DNA of 64,000 nucleotides. Origin: Actinomyces gerencseriae DSM 6844 (GTDB lineage Bacteria > Actinomycetota > Actinomycetes > Actinomycetales > Actinomycetaceae). The translations under genes and the position numbers were made by a program. Every line of letters begins with the position of its first letter. Position 1 is the stretch's first letter. The stretch lies in the NCBI RefSeq assembly GCF_000429265.1, contig NZ_KE386872.1:62001-126000 (forward strand), in the 5' to 3' direction. The notes under the pieces are model-generated. The model was not told the origin of the DNA. It made no database searches and saw only the letters and a list, made by a program, of their open reading frames with translations. Positions 20,241 through 28,251 of the stretch are shown piece by piece.

Positions 20241-21001
20241 ACGCCGTCACCACGACGCCGCCGGTCGGCGGCGCTCCCGCCGCCCCGCGCCACCGCCGGC
20301 CCCCGTTGCGCACCGCGGGGCTGGTCGCCCTGGTCACCCTGCGCGAGCTCTTCCGACGGCGCGGAGCGATCGCCCTCGCCCTCCTTCTGCCGCTCACCTT
20401 CTACCTGGCGCAGATCGACACGCACTGGGCGGCTCTGCGCCTGCTGTCGATCGGCCTGGGCTGGGCGGCCGCGACCCTCGGCCTGTTCACGACGGTCTCC
20501 TCGCACTCGGTGGACCGCCGGCTCGCCGCGAGCGGGGCATCGCCGACGGCGCTCGTCCTGGGCAGACTCGCCGCGGTCACCGTCCTCGGCTGGACGATCG
20601 CCGCGCTGTACGCCGTCCTCGTCCACCTCACCATCGGTGACGACCTGGCCCGCCCCGGCGCCGTGGCGCCCATGCTGCTCACGACCGTGACGGTGGCGGC
20701 TCCCCTCGGGTCGGTGGTCGCCGCCGTCCTCCCAAGGGATCTGGAGGGCGCGCTCCTGCTCCTGGCCGTCATGGCGCTCCAGCTCCTCGTGGACCCGGCC
20801 GAGGACTGGACGCGGGCATTGCCCCTGTGGTCGACGCGCGAGCTGTCCAGCTACGTCGTCGAGAATCTGAGAACGGGGACCGGCGATCATCTGCGGCAGG
20901 GGCTGACCCATGGGGCCGGTTTCATCCTCGGGCTGACGGCACTGACCTGGCTGCTCGGCGCATGGCGCCTACGGGTGCGCCGCGTGCCCGAACCGCGCTG
21001 A
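20237..21001 (+). CDS. ABC-2 type transporter permease
   Basis: A 254-residue integral membrane protein with about six hydrophobic segments (LALLLPLTFYLAQI, LGWAAATLGLFTTV, AAVTVLGWTIAALYAVLVHL, MLLTTVTVAAPLGSVVAAV, LLLLAVMALQLLV, GAGFILGLTALTWLLGAW). The cytoplasmic TLRELFRRRGAI leader before the first segment is typical of ABC-2 permeases. The start overlaps the ATPase stop by ATGA. It is the last gene of the padR operon and is followed by a 40-nt perfect palindrome. Confidence 0.85.
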   Translation: MNAVTTTPPVGGAPAAPRHRRPPLRTAGLVALVTLRELFRRRGAIALALLLPLTFYLAQIDTHWAALRLLSIGLGWAAATLGLFTTVSSHSVDRRLAASGASPTALVLGRLAAVTVLGWTIAALYAVLVHLTIGDDLARPGAVAPMLLTTVTVAAPLGSVVAAVLPRDLEGALLLLAVMALQLLVDPAEDWTRALPLWSTRELSSYVVENLRTGTGDHLRQGLTHGAGFILGLTALTWLLGAWRLRVRRVPEPR

Positions 21002-21083
21002 CGCCCAACGGCGCCCTCCGGGTGCGCGGCCGGGAGCGGCGCGGCGCCTCCGTCGCCGCCAGCAGGGGCGGCCGGCGGGAGCC

Positions 21084-21123
21084 AGTCGCGAGGGGAGGGC
21101 GCCGGCGCCCTCCCCTCGCGACT
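21084..21123. terminator. Bidirectional terminator, 40-nt perfect palindrome
   Basis: A 20-bp arm, AGTCGCGAGGGGAGGGCGCC, is followed directly by its exact complement. It sits between the convergent permease and dimethylargininase genes and touches the stop codon of the latter. There is no T tract, as is common for GC-rich actinobacterial terminators. Confidence 0.8.
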
Positions 21124-21947
21124 CAGGCCGGGCAACCGCGCAGCCGCACCGACAGGCAGGTCACGCAGCCCTCGAGCTTCTCGTACTCGGAGATATCGAC
21201 CTCGGTGACCTCGTAGCCGCGCGACCGGAACAGCTCGGCCGAGCGCGGGGCGTCGGCGGCCATGAGAAGCCGATCGCCGCCCAGGAGGACGACGTGCGCC
21301 CCGCTCTCCTCGGGCACCGCGAGGAAGGAGTCCCACACCGACGGGTCGTCCACCAGCGGCTCGTAGCCGATGACGGTGCCGTCCGGCAGGGCGGTCACGG
21401 CGGACTTGAGGTGGAGCACCTTGGTCAGGGGCACGCCGATCGTCTCGGCGCCCTCGGGGGCCAGGTGCTCGCGCAGCTGGCGCAATCCCTCCTCGTTGGT
21501 CCGGCCGCCCTGCCCCACCCAGACTCTTCCGCCGTACTTCAGCACGTCGCCGCCGTCGAGCGTGCCGGGCGCCTCGATGCGCTTGACGTCGTAGCCGAGC
21601 GCCGTCACGGCCCGCTCGGCCGCCTCGGTCTCGGGCTTGCGCTCATCGGCGCCGGGGCGCGTGACGACGGCGGTGCGCCCGTAGACGACGACGGCGTCCT
21701 CGATGAAGACCGAGTCGGGGCAGTCGGGCGCGGGGTCCACCTCGATCGTCTCCCAGCCCTGGGAGTGAAGGGCATCGACGTAGCCCTGCCACTGACGGCG
21801 GGCGAGGTCCAGGTCGATCGTGCTGCGCTCGATGTGGGTCACCAGCCCCTCCGCGAGCCGGGGGCCGGGCCTGCGGACGAGCGCCTTGGCGACCTCCTCG
21901 GCGATCTCTGGGGTCCTCGTGCTCCTTGCGGCCTCTGCGGTCTTCAT
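21123..21947 (-). CDS. ddaH: Dimethylargininase (DDAH-type amidinotransferase-fold hydrolase)
   Basis: A 274-residue beta/alpha-propeller enzyme that hydrolyses methylated arginine to citrulline and methylamines. Visible family marks are CPDSVFIEDAVVV (substrate carboxylates), APGTLDGGDVL, the catalytic His in VLHLKSAVTAL and the catalytic Cys in LEGCVTCLSVR near the C-terminus. Arginine deiminase is longer, so DDAH fits better, although related small deiminases cannot be excluded. It is divergent from an amino-acid permease gene that could supply its substrate. Confidence 0.85.
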   Translation of the reverse strand: MKTAEAARSTRTPEIAEEVAKALVRRPGPRLAEGLVTHIERSTIDLDLARRQWQGYVDALHSQGWETIEVDPAPDCPDSVFIEDAVVVYGRTAVVTRPGADERKPETEAAERAVTALGYDVKRIEAPGTLDGGDVLKYGGRVWVGQGGRTNEEGLRQLREHLAPEGAETIGVPLTKVLHLKSAVTALPDGTVIGYEPLVDDPSVWDSFLAVPEESGAHVVLLGGDRLLMAADAPRSAELFRSRGYEVTEVDISEYEKLEGCVTCLSVRLRGCPA

Positions 21948-22014
21948 ACGGCGGCTCCGATTCCTGGGATGGGGCTCGACTGATTCGAATGCGCCTACCC
22001 TAATGCTTCACCCC

Positions 22015-22037
22015 GACGTTATACGCGACGTTATAGT
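22015..22037 (+). promoter_or_regulatory. Direct repeat GACGTTATA x2 with -10-like TATAGT
   Basis: GACGTTATA occurs at 22015-22023 and 22027-22035, 12 bp apart, in the 175-bp divergent region between ddaH and the permease. The second copy merges into TATAGT (22032-22037), a good -10 hexamer for the permease. The -35 match is poor, which suits activator control. Confidence 0.45.
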
Positions 22038-22122
22038 GGGGCCCCAGTCGGTGCGGGCCACCCGCACCCGATCGGCGCTCCCCAGCGGGGCACCCCCGAC
22101 CGGCACGACGAACAGGGCACAC

Positions 22123-23682
22123 ATGGACGGACACTCCGACGGCGATCATGATTCCCGCACGGTGACACTCACCGGGGCGCCGGCCGAGGCGCAGGCTCCC
22201 CCCGGCGCGGATGCCGGCGGATCCGCCGGCCCCGACGACGCCGACGGCGGCGGCCTCCAGCGCAACCTCAAGGCGCGGCACATCAATCTCATCGCCATCG
22301 GCGGGGCGATCGGCACGGGGCTGTTCGTGGGCACGGGCGCCTCGATCTCGGCCGCCGGGCCCGGCGGCGCCGTCGTGTCCTACGGGGTCATCGGCATCGC
22401 GATCTACTTCATGATGACGGCGCTGGGCGAGATGGTCACCCACCGTCCCGTGGCGGGCGCCTTCGAGACGTACACCGGCGAGTACGTCGAGCCGGCACTG
22501 GGCTTCACCGTGGGGTGGATGTACTGGTACTCGTGCGCGATGACCATCGCCGTCGAGCTGGTCGCCTCCTCCATCATCATGAAGTACTGGTTCCCCGACT
22601 CCCCCTCCCTGCTGTGGAGCGTCCTGTTCCTCGGGACGATCCTCGCCCTCAACCTCTTCTCCGCCCGCGCCTTCGGGGAGTCCGAGTTCTGGTTCGCGGG
22701 GATCAAGGTCATCACCATCATCGTCTTCCTCATCCTGGGCGTGGCGATGATCGCGGGCATCATCGGAGGCCACGAGGTGGGCCTGTCGAACTGGACGACC
22801 GGCGAGGCCCCCTTCGTCGGCGGATGGTCGGGCACGTTCTCGGTGCTCATGGTCGCCGGGTTCTCCTTCGTCGGCGTGGAGTCCGCGGCGGTGGCCGCCG
22901 GTGAGGCGGAGAACCCCCGCAGGACGATGCCGCGCGCCATCAACTCGGTGTTCGTGCGGATCATGCTCTTCTACATCGGGGCGATCATCGTCGTCGCCAC
23001 CCTCGTGGTCTACACCGACCCCAGCCTCCTGAGCGCCTCGGAGGAGAACATCGCGGCCAGTCCCTTCACGATCGTCTTCGAGCGGGCCGGTCTGGCCATC
23101 GCCGCCGCCTTCATGAACGCCGTCGTGCTGACCTCCGTGCTCTCCGCCGGGAACTCCACGCTCTACGTCGGCTCCCGCCTGCTGTACTCGATGGCCGGGG
23201 TCGGGCGCGCCCCGCGGCTCTTCGCCCGGACCTCCTCCCACGGCGTGCCCGTGTGGGGGGTGCTGGCCACGGTCACCATCTCCATGCTCGGCTTCCTGTC
23301 CTCCCTCGTGGGGGACTCGGTGGCCTACACCTGGTTCTACAACGCGACCGGCCTGACCGGCCTCATCGTGTGGACGGGCGTGTGCCTGGCCCACCTGCGG
23401 TTCCGGGCCGCGTGGAAGGCCCAGGGGCGCGATGAGGGGGAGCTGCCCTACCGGGCCAGGCTCTTCCCGGTGGGGACGTGGTTCGCGCTCATCGTCTTCG
23501 TGGGGGTGATCATCGGGCAGGGCGTCGCCCTGGCCATCTCGGGCTTCACCTGGTACGGCCTGCTCGTGGCCTACATCGGCCTGCCGATCGCGGTGGCGCT
23601 GTGGCTCGGATACAGGCTGGTGCGCGGCTCGCGCCCGGTCCCGCCCGGCGAGATCGACCTGTCCGCCGACGACGTCCGCTGA
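22123..23682 (+). CDS. APC-superfamily amino acid permease
   Basis: A 519-residue, 12-segment amino-acid:proton symporter of the AAT branch (LysP/AroP-like). After a ~45-residue hydrophilic leader come QRNLKARHINLIAIGGAIGTGLFVGTG (the GxGLF substrate motif of helix 1), GEMVTHRPVAGAFETYTGEYVEPALGFTVGWMYWY, GFSFVGVESAAVAAGEAENPRR and VLSAGNSTLYVGSRLLYSMA. Basic or cationic amino acids are plausible substrates given the neighbouring dimethylargininase gene, but specificity cannot be read. The start at 22123 is the first ATG before the conserved leader. Confidence 0.9.
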   Translation: MDGHSDGDHDSRTVTLTGAPAEAQAPPGADAGGSAGPDDADGGGLQRNLKARHINLIAIGGAIGTGLFVGTGASISAAGPGGAVVSYGVIGIAIYFMMTALGEMVTHRPVAGAFETYTGEYVEPALGFTVGWMYWYSCAMTIAVELVASSIIMKYWFPDSPSLLWSVLFLGTILALNLFSARAFGESEFWFAGIKVITIIVFLILGVAMIAGIIGGHEVGLSNWTTGEAPFVGGWSGTFSVLMVAGFSFVGVESAAVAAGEAENPRRTMPRAINSVFVRIMLFYIGAIIVVATLVVYTDPSLLSASEENIAASPFTIVFERAGLAIAAAFMNAVVLTSVLSAGNSTLYVGSRLLYSMAGVGRAPRLFARTSSHGVPVWGVLATVTISMLGFLSSLVGDSVAYTWFYNATGLTGLIVWTGVCLAHLRFRAAWKAQGRDEGELPYRARLFPVGTWFALIVFVGVIIGQGVALAISGFTWYGLLVAYIGLPIAVALWLGYRLVRGSRPVPPGEIDLSADDVR

Positions 23683-23745
23683 GCCGGGGCCTGCGAGCCC
23701 CGCGCACCGCGAGAGGCTCTCCGAGCCGTAGCCGAGGAGTACTCC

Positions 23746-24255
23746 ATGCCAACCACCTCGAACAAGATGACCGGCGACTTCAGTGGCAAACCCGCAACGG
23801 TCGCCATGTACACCGCGATCGAGTCCTATGTCACGTCTCTTGGCGCTGCCACGAAGCACCTCACGGCCCAGGTGAGCTTCTCCGTCAACCGGAAGTTCCT
23901 GTGGGCGTGGGCCTATGAGAGGACGGCCGACGGCATCCTGTTCCTGAACGTGAGGCTCGACCACCCCCTGGAGAACCCGAGATTCCATCGTGTCAGCCAG
24001 GTCAGTGCGAACAGATGGAACCACCACGTGGTAGCCAAGACCTTGGAAACCGCGGAGAGCGAGTGGCTCAGAGACCTCATCCGCGCCGGATACGAGTCGC
24101 CGCTCGATGAGTTCGTCTCGCCGGTGCCGGGACAGCACCCTCAGGACCTGTCAGCCGCAATTCCGCCCCACTCCGCCGTTGCCGTCCTGGAACGGGTGGA
24201 TGCTCTCGAACCGGTGGTGGAAGTCGGCAATATCGTCTGTTTGAGGATCCGGTGA
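23746..24255 (+). CDS. DUF5655 protein with an aberrant C-terminal read-through
   Basis: Residues ~10-118 resemble DUF5655: AMYTAIESYVTSLG, KHLTAQVSFSVNRKFLWAW, ILFLNVRLDHPLENPRFHRV and WNHHVVAKTLETAESEWLRDLIRAGYES. The function is unknown, although such domains appear in nuclease- and DNA-linked proteins. The usual fold ends near residue 118. The last ~51 residues are encoded by DNA that on the other strand is a decayed Fic gene, so they look like read-through after a recombination that removed the original stop. GAGGAG six bases before ATG 23746 supports the start. Confidence 0.65.
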   Translation: MPTTSNKMTGDFSGKPATVAMYTAIESYVTSLGAATKHLTAQVSFSVNRKFLWAWAYERTADGILFLNVRLDHPLENPRFHRVSQVSANRWNHHVVAKTLETAESEWLRDLIRAGYESPLDEFVSPVPGQHPQDLSAAIPPHSAVAVLERVDALEPVVEVGNIVCLRIR

Positions 24256-24440
24256 TAGTCCTTCATCATCTCAGCGGTGATCGGCTCACCGAGGCGGTCG
24301 ATCATCTCGTCGAACAGCTCGAAGCCGTCGACCGCCTCCACCACGTCGTCGACCGCGACATTCTCCCCCGTGATGGTGCGGGTCTCGTGGATATAGCGGG
24401 TCCGCTCCTCCCGGTCCCCGGTGAGCCGCCCAATCGCTCG
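24151..24440 (-). pseudogene. Frameshifted Fic-family AMPylase remnant
   Basis: Directly after the dnaB stop the minus strand reads RTRYIHETRTITGENVAVDD, FELFDEMIDRLGEPITAEMM and KDYHRILKQ, the helical region before the Fic core. One frame over, it continues as DIADFHHRFESIHPFQDGNGGVGR (24164-24235), the Fic active-site motif HPFxDGN(G/A)RxGR with its first Arg replaced by Gly, then a stop at 24151. Start codon, N-terminus and the C-terminal third are missing. The 3' part lies under the end of the DUF5655 frame on the other strand. Non-functional. Confidence 0.72.
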
Positions 24441-24441
24441 C

Positions 24442-25911
24442 TCATTCGTAGGACGGCTCGACGCTGACGTCGCGCGCCATATTGGCGAAGCGCGACAGAT
24501 GCCCCTGGAAGGCGACGGGGATCGTCCGGGTCTGGCCGTTGCGGTGCTTGGCCACGATGATGTCGGCCTCACCGGCCCGCTCGTCCTGGTTGTAGTACTC
24601 GGGGCGGTGCAGCAGCATGATGATGTCGGCGTCCTGCTCCAGGGAGCCGGACTCGCGCAGGTCGGACATCTGCGGCTTGTTGCCGGTGCGCTGCTCGGGG
24701 CCGCGGTTGAGCTGAGCGACGGCGACGACCGGGATCTCCAGCTCCTTGGCCAACAGCTTGAGCGACCGGGAGAACTCGGAGACCTCCTGCTGACGGGACT
24801 CCACGCGCTTGCCCGAGGTCATCAGCTGCAGGTAGTCGATGACCATGAGCCCCAGGTCGCTGTGCTGCCTGAGGCGCAGCGCCTTGGAGCGGATCTCCGG
24901 CATGGTGAGGTTCGGGGAGTCGTCGATGAACAGCGGCGCCTCGCTGACCGGGTTGTAGGCGCGCGCCACGTCCTCCCAGTCGCGCTCGCTCATCTGCCGC
25001 CCGCCGCGCAGCTTGTTCATGTCCACCCCGGACTCGGCGGCCAGGATGCGCATCATGAGCTCCATGCGGCCCATCTCGAGGGAGAAGTAGCAGCTGGGGA
25101 TGAAGGAGCCGTCCGCGCGGCGGGAGTGCATGGAGGCCGAGCGGCAGAAGTCGACGGCGAGGGTCGACTTGCCCATGGCGGGACGCGCGGCGACGATGAT
25201 CATCTGCCCGGGGTGCAGGCCGCCGGTCAGCTCGTCGAGCTCGACGAAGCCCGTGGGCACGCCCGTCATCTGGCCGTTCTCACGCGCCTGCCCGGCCTCG
25301 ATCTCGAGGTTGGCCTCGTTGAGCAGCTCGCCGACGGGGACGTAGTCCTCCTTCTCCCCCTCGGTGTGCGCCACGGAGTAGACCTCGGCCTCGGCGAGCG
25401 TGACGAGCTCGGCGATATCGCCCGCGTCGGTGGAGTAGCCGAGCTGGGTGATGCGCGTACCCGCCTGGACGAGCCCCCGCATGAGGGCCTTCTCGCGCAC
25501 GATGCGCGCGTAGTAGGCGGCGTTGGCCGCCGTGGGCACGGTCGCCATGAGGGAGGCGAGGTAGGGGGCGCCGCCGACGCGGTCGATCTCGCCGCGCTTG
25601 GCCAGCTCGTCGGCCACGATGAGCGGGTCGGCCGGCTCGGAGCGGTTGTAGACCTCGACGATGGCGTCGTAGATCGATTCGTGGGCCGGCTTGTAGAACT
25701 CGGTGCCGCGCAGCACCTCGATGACGTCTGCTATGGCCTCCTTGCTCAGGAGCATCCCGCCGAGCGTGGCCATCTCAGCCTCGAGGTCCTGGGGCGGGAC
25801 GCGATCGAAGGCGCCGTCGTAGCGCACCGGGCCGCCATCGGTAGCGCCGGCCCCACCGCCGCCGGGGCCCTCCGCCCGGCCGGCGTCGAAGCCGGGGTCG
25901 ATGTCGGTCAT
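24442..25911 (-). CDS. dnaB: Replicative DNA helicase DnaB
   Basis: A 489-residue hexameric 5'-3' helicase of the replisome. The N-terminal primase-interacting domain (RVPPQDLEAEMATLGGMLL, AHESIYDAIVEVYNR) is followed by a RecA-like core with Walker A ARPAMGKSTLAV, Walker B LMVIDYLQLM and the arginine-finger region LNRGPEQRTGNKPQMSDLRESGSLEQDADIIMLLHR. No intein interrupts it. An upstream GTG in frame (25932) lacks an SD; GGGAGG before ATG 25911 favours that start. A cluster of DnaA boxes lies directly upstream. Confidence 0.97.
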   Translation of the reverse strand: MTDIDPGFDAGRAEGPGGGGAGATDGGPVRYDGAFDRVPPQDLEAEMATLGGMLLSKEAIADVIEVLRGTEFYKPAHESIYDAIVEVYNRSEPADPLIVADELAKRGEIDRVGGAPYLASLMATVPTAANAAYYARIVREKALMRGLVQAGTRITQLGYSTDAGDIAELVTLAEAEVYSVAHTEGEKEDYVPVGELLNEANLEIEAGQARENGQMTGVPTGFVELDELTGGLHPGQMIIVAARPAMGKSTLAVDFCRSASMHSRRADGSFIPSCYFSLEMGRMELMMRILAAESGVDMNKLRGGRQMSERDWEDVARAYNPVSEAPLFIDDSPNLTMPEIRSKALRLRQHSDLGLMVIDYLQLMTSGKRVESRQQEVSEFSRSLKLLAKELEIPVVAVAQLNRGPEQRTGNKPQMSDLRESGSLEQDADIIMLLHRPEYYNQDERAGEADIIVAKHRNGQTRTIPVAFQGHLSRFANMARDVSVEPSYE

Positions 25912-25986
25912 GCGCGCCTCCCTGCCGTGCACCCGTGGCCGGGTGCCCGCGCGACCCTAGCGGGCCGCCCAACCGCTCGCAAGCGG

Positions 25987-26220
25987 GTATCCACTTGCCA
26001 CATGTGGACAATCCGCGTCTCCCTGTGGACAACTCCTCCGCGATTGTGGACGACGCGCCGCTCCGCTTGTGCACAGACGTACCAGTCCGCGGAGAGCGCG
26101 CTCCAGGGACATCGAGAAAACGCTGCAACGGCGCGACTCTTCACACGCGATCACGATTCACAGCACAAAACCTGGGCGTCCCGGAGGAATCTGTGGACAA
26201 GTGGGTAAACCTGTGGATGA
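25987..26220. promoter_or_regulatory. Phased cluster of DnaA boxes upstream of dnaB
   Basis: TGTGGACAA, the reverse complement of TTGTCCACA (the preferred actinobacterial DnaA box), occurs at 26003-26011, 26024-26032 and 26192-26200. TGTGGACGA lies at 26045-26053, TGTGGATGA at 26212-26220 and TTGTGCACA at 26067-26075. The first three are exactly 21 bp apart and the last pair 20 bp apart, in one orientation. The 26100-26180 stretch between the groups is less GC-rich. It could regulate dnaB, titrate DnaA or act in initiation. The gap 25912-26374 holds nothing else. Confidence 0.7.
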
Positions 26221-26374
26221 ACCTCTACCTCACCCTGAGGTCTGTGAGTGGCGAGAGGGCCGCCCGGAGTCGAGCGCGGTAGCGTCGACCCCGCGACTGC
26301 GCCGCCCGGCCCCATCGACATGATCAACAGGATCCTGGCCGAGTGAGCGCCGAGGCCCCGCAGGAGGACCACGA

Positions 26375-28009
26375 ATGGAGCTCGAGCTGATCGACGACGC
26401 CGGCCGATGGACGCTCACCGGGCCGGCGGGAGAGCGATGGCGAATCGGATCCGCCGGCCTGCGACTGACCTGCCCCGCCCTCACCGTGGCCCATGGAGCC
26501 GGCGGGCGCGCCGAGTACTACCGGCACGGCTGGAGCTCCTGGGCGCCGACCGCGTGGTGGCGCATCGACCGCGACCCCTGGCGCGTATGGGACAGGCCGT
26601 CCCGCACCGCGACCGCCGAGGACACGGCCACGGACACGGCCGCCGCGCACCGCTCCTACCTGCTCACCGCCGTCGTCCTCGACGGCGGCCCCGGCGATCG
26701 CCCCGGCGACGGCCCGGGACTCGACCCCGGCGACGGCGGCGCCCCCGAGGACCCCGACATCCTGCTCGTCGGGACCCTCGGGGGGAGCACGGGCGTCCTC
26801 GACGTCGACGGCCGAGTGATTCGCGCCCGTCACCTCGACGCCGTGACCGCGCCGAAGGCCCCGACGCACCTGGTCCCCAGCACCGCCTGGTGGGTGGGCG
26901 CGGGCCCCGAGACCGAGGTCATGCGCGCCTGGGCCGCCGCCCTCGGGGAGTCGGTGGGCGGCCGCCGCCCGGCCCCCGCGGAGGGCGTCGGGCCGGTGTG
27001 GTCGTCCTGGTACTCCTGGTACGAGGAGATCACCTCCGCGATCATCCGCGAGGAGATCCCGGCCGCCGCCCGGTGCGGCTACTCGGTTCTCCAGATCGAC
27101 GACGGATGGGAGCGGGCCGTCGGCCACTGGGAGGCGAACGACGACTTCCCCGAGGGGATGGCCGCCGTCGCCGAGGAGATCCGCGCCGCCGGCCTCGTGC
27201 CCGGCCTGTGGCTCGCCCCCCTCATCGCCGTGGACGGATCGCCGGTCGTGCGCGATCGCCCCGAGCTCTTCATCCACGACGACGAGGGCGGCCTCGTCGA
27301 GGCCGGATTCAACTGGGGACAGTGCTACCGGGCCCTGGACTGCACCAGTCCCGAGGCACTGGACTGGATACACGAGCAGGTGTCGCGCGCCGTGTCCTGG
27401 GGATTCGGGTACCTCAAGCTCGACTTCCTCAACGCGGCCGCCGTCGTCGGGCGCCGGCACGGCGGGGCCTCCCGGGAGGAGGCCTATCGCGCCGGTCTGC
27501 TCGCGGCCAGGCGCGCCGCGCCGGAGGCCTACCTCATGGCGTCCGGCGGGATACCGGCTCCCTCGCTCGGGGTCGTCGACGGGATCCGGGTCGGTCCGGA
27601 CACCGCCCCCTACTGGGACAACGCGGAGCGGCACCGGGATCCCTCGGGCTGCGGGGTCCGCAACGCGCTGCGCAACTCGATCGCCCGGGCCTGGTTGCGC
27701 ACCCTGGTGGACGCCGACCCGGATGTCGCCTACGCGCGCACCCGAGGATCCCTGCTGAGTCCGGAGGCCAACGCCGTCACCCAGGACCTGGCGCGCGTCA
27801 TGGGGGTGCTCGGCTGCTCGGATCCGGCCTCCTGGCTCACCGCGGAGGAGGCGTCGATCGTGGCGTCCCTGTGCGCCGAGTTCGACGGCCGGCGCCCCGA
27901 GGCCGAGCAGCTCGGCCGCAGCGTCTTCCGCGTGGACGGCAGGAGGGTGGACTTCGGGCCGTGGATCAGCCCGCGCGGACGGATCAGCGACCGCCTCCTG
28001 GCCAAGTAG
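26375..28009 (+). CDS. GH36 alpha-galactosidase-like glycosidase
   Basis: A 544-residue GH36/GH-D enzyme releasing alpha-galactose (or a related alpha-linked sugar). The N-terminal beta domain is short (res 1-180). The barrel has VWSSWYSWYEEIT, VLQIDDGWERAVGHW, LVPGLWLAPL, GFGYLKLDFLN (nucleophile Asp350) and GIRVGPDTAPYWDN (acid/base Asp409). A 25-residue Gly/Asp/Pro-rich insert lies near residues 103-127. Typical GH36 enzymes are ~700 residues, so this is a compact member. It is cytoplasmic with no neighbouring transporter. A tandem 27-bp repeat with a small hairpin follows the stop. Confidence 0.85.
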   Translation: MELELIDDAGRWTLTGPAGERWRIGSAGLRLTCPALTVAHGAGGRAEYYRHGWSSWAPTAWWRIDRDPWRVWDRPSRTATAEDTATDTAAAHRSYLLTAVVLDGGPGDRPGDGPGLDPGDGGAPEDPDILLVGTLGGSTGVLDVDGRVIRARHLDAVTAPKAPTHLVPSTAWWVGAGPETEVMRAWAAALGESVGGRRPAPAEGVGPVWSSWYSWYEEITSAIIREEIPAAARCGYSVLQIDDGWERAVGHWEANDDFPEGMAAVAEEIRAAGLVPGLWLAPLIAVDGSPVVRDRPELFIHDDEGGLVEAGFNWGQCYRALDCTSPEALDWIHEQVSRAVSWGFGYLKLDFLNAAAVVGRRHGGASREEAYRAGLLAARRAAPEAYLMASGGIPAPSLGVVDGIRVGPDTAPYWDNAERHRDPSGCGVRNALRNSIARAWLRTLVDADPDVAYARTRGSLLSPEANAVTQDLARVMGVLGCSDPASWLTAEEASIVASLCAEFDGRRPEAEQLGRSVFRVDGRRVDFGPWISPRGRISDRLLAK

Positions 28010-28030
28010 CGGCGGGCGCGCGTCGAGGCG

Positions 28031-28084
28031 AGTGGAGGACGCGGCGTCCCGGCGTTTAGTGGAGGACGCGGCGTCCCGGCGTTT
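28031..28084. repeat. Tandem 27-bp duplication, each unit with a GGACGC/GCGTCC hairpin
   Basis: The two 27-bp units (28031-28057 and 28058-28084) are identical and each contains GGACGCGGCGTCC, a perfect 13-bp palindrome. The pair starts 22 bp after the alpha-galactosidase stop and may be a duplicated weak terminator. The rest of the gap up to 28251 shows nothing. Confidence 0.8.
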
Positions 28085-28251
28085 ATCGACCCGGACGCCG
28101 GGAACAAGAGCAGCCCGGCGGCCCGCCCGCGCCAGCACGCCGCTTCAGTGCGCCGCCCGTGAGCCCGTTGGCCCGCGGCCCGCCGGTCCGCGCCGGCGGA
28201 CCGGCGTGAGAGACTGGCCCGACCGCAGCCCGAGGAGGACCTCAGAAAGCC

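Noticed and set aside
25987-26220. The chromosomal oriC
   Set aside because: dnaA, dnaN and rpmH are not adjacent. Kept as a DnaA-box cluster of uncertain role instead.
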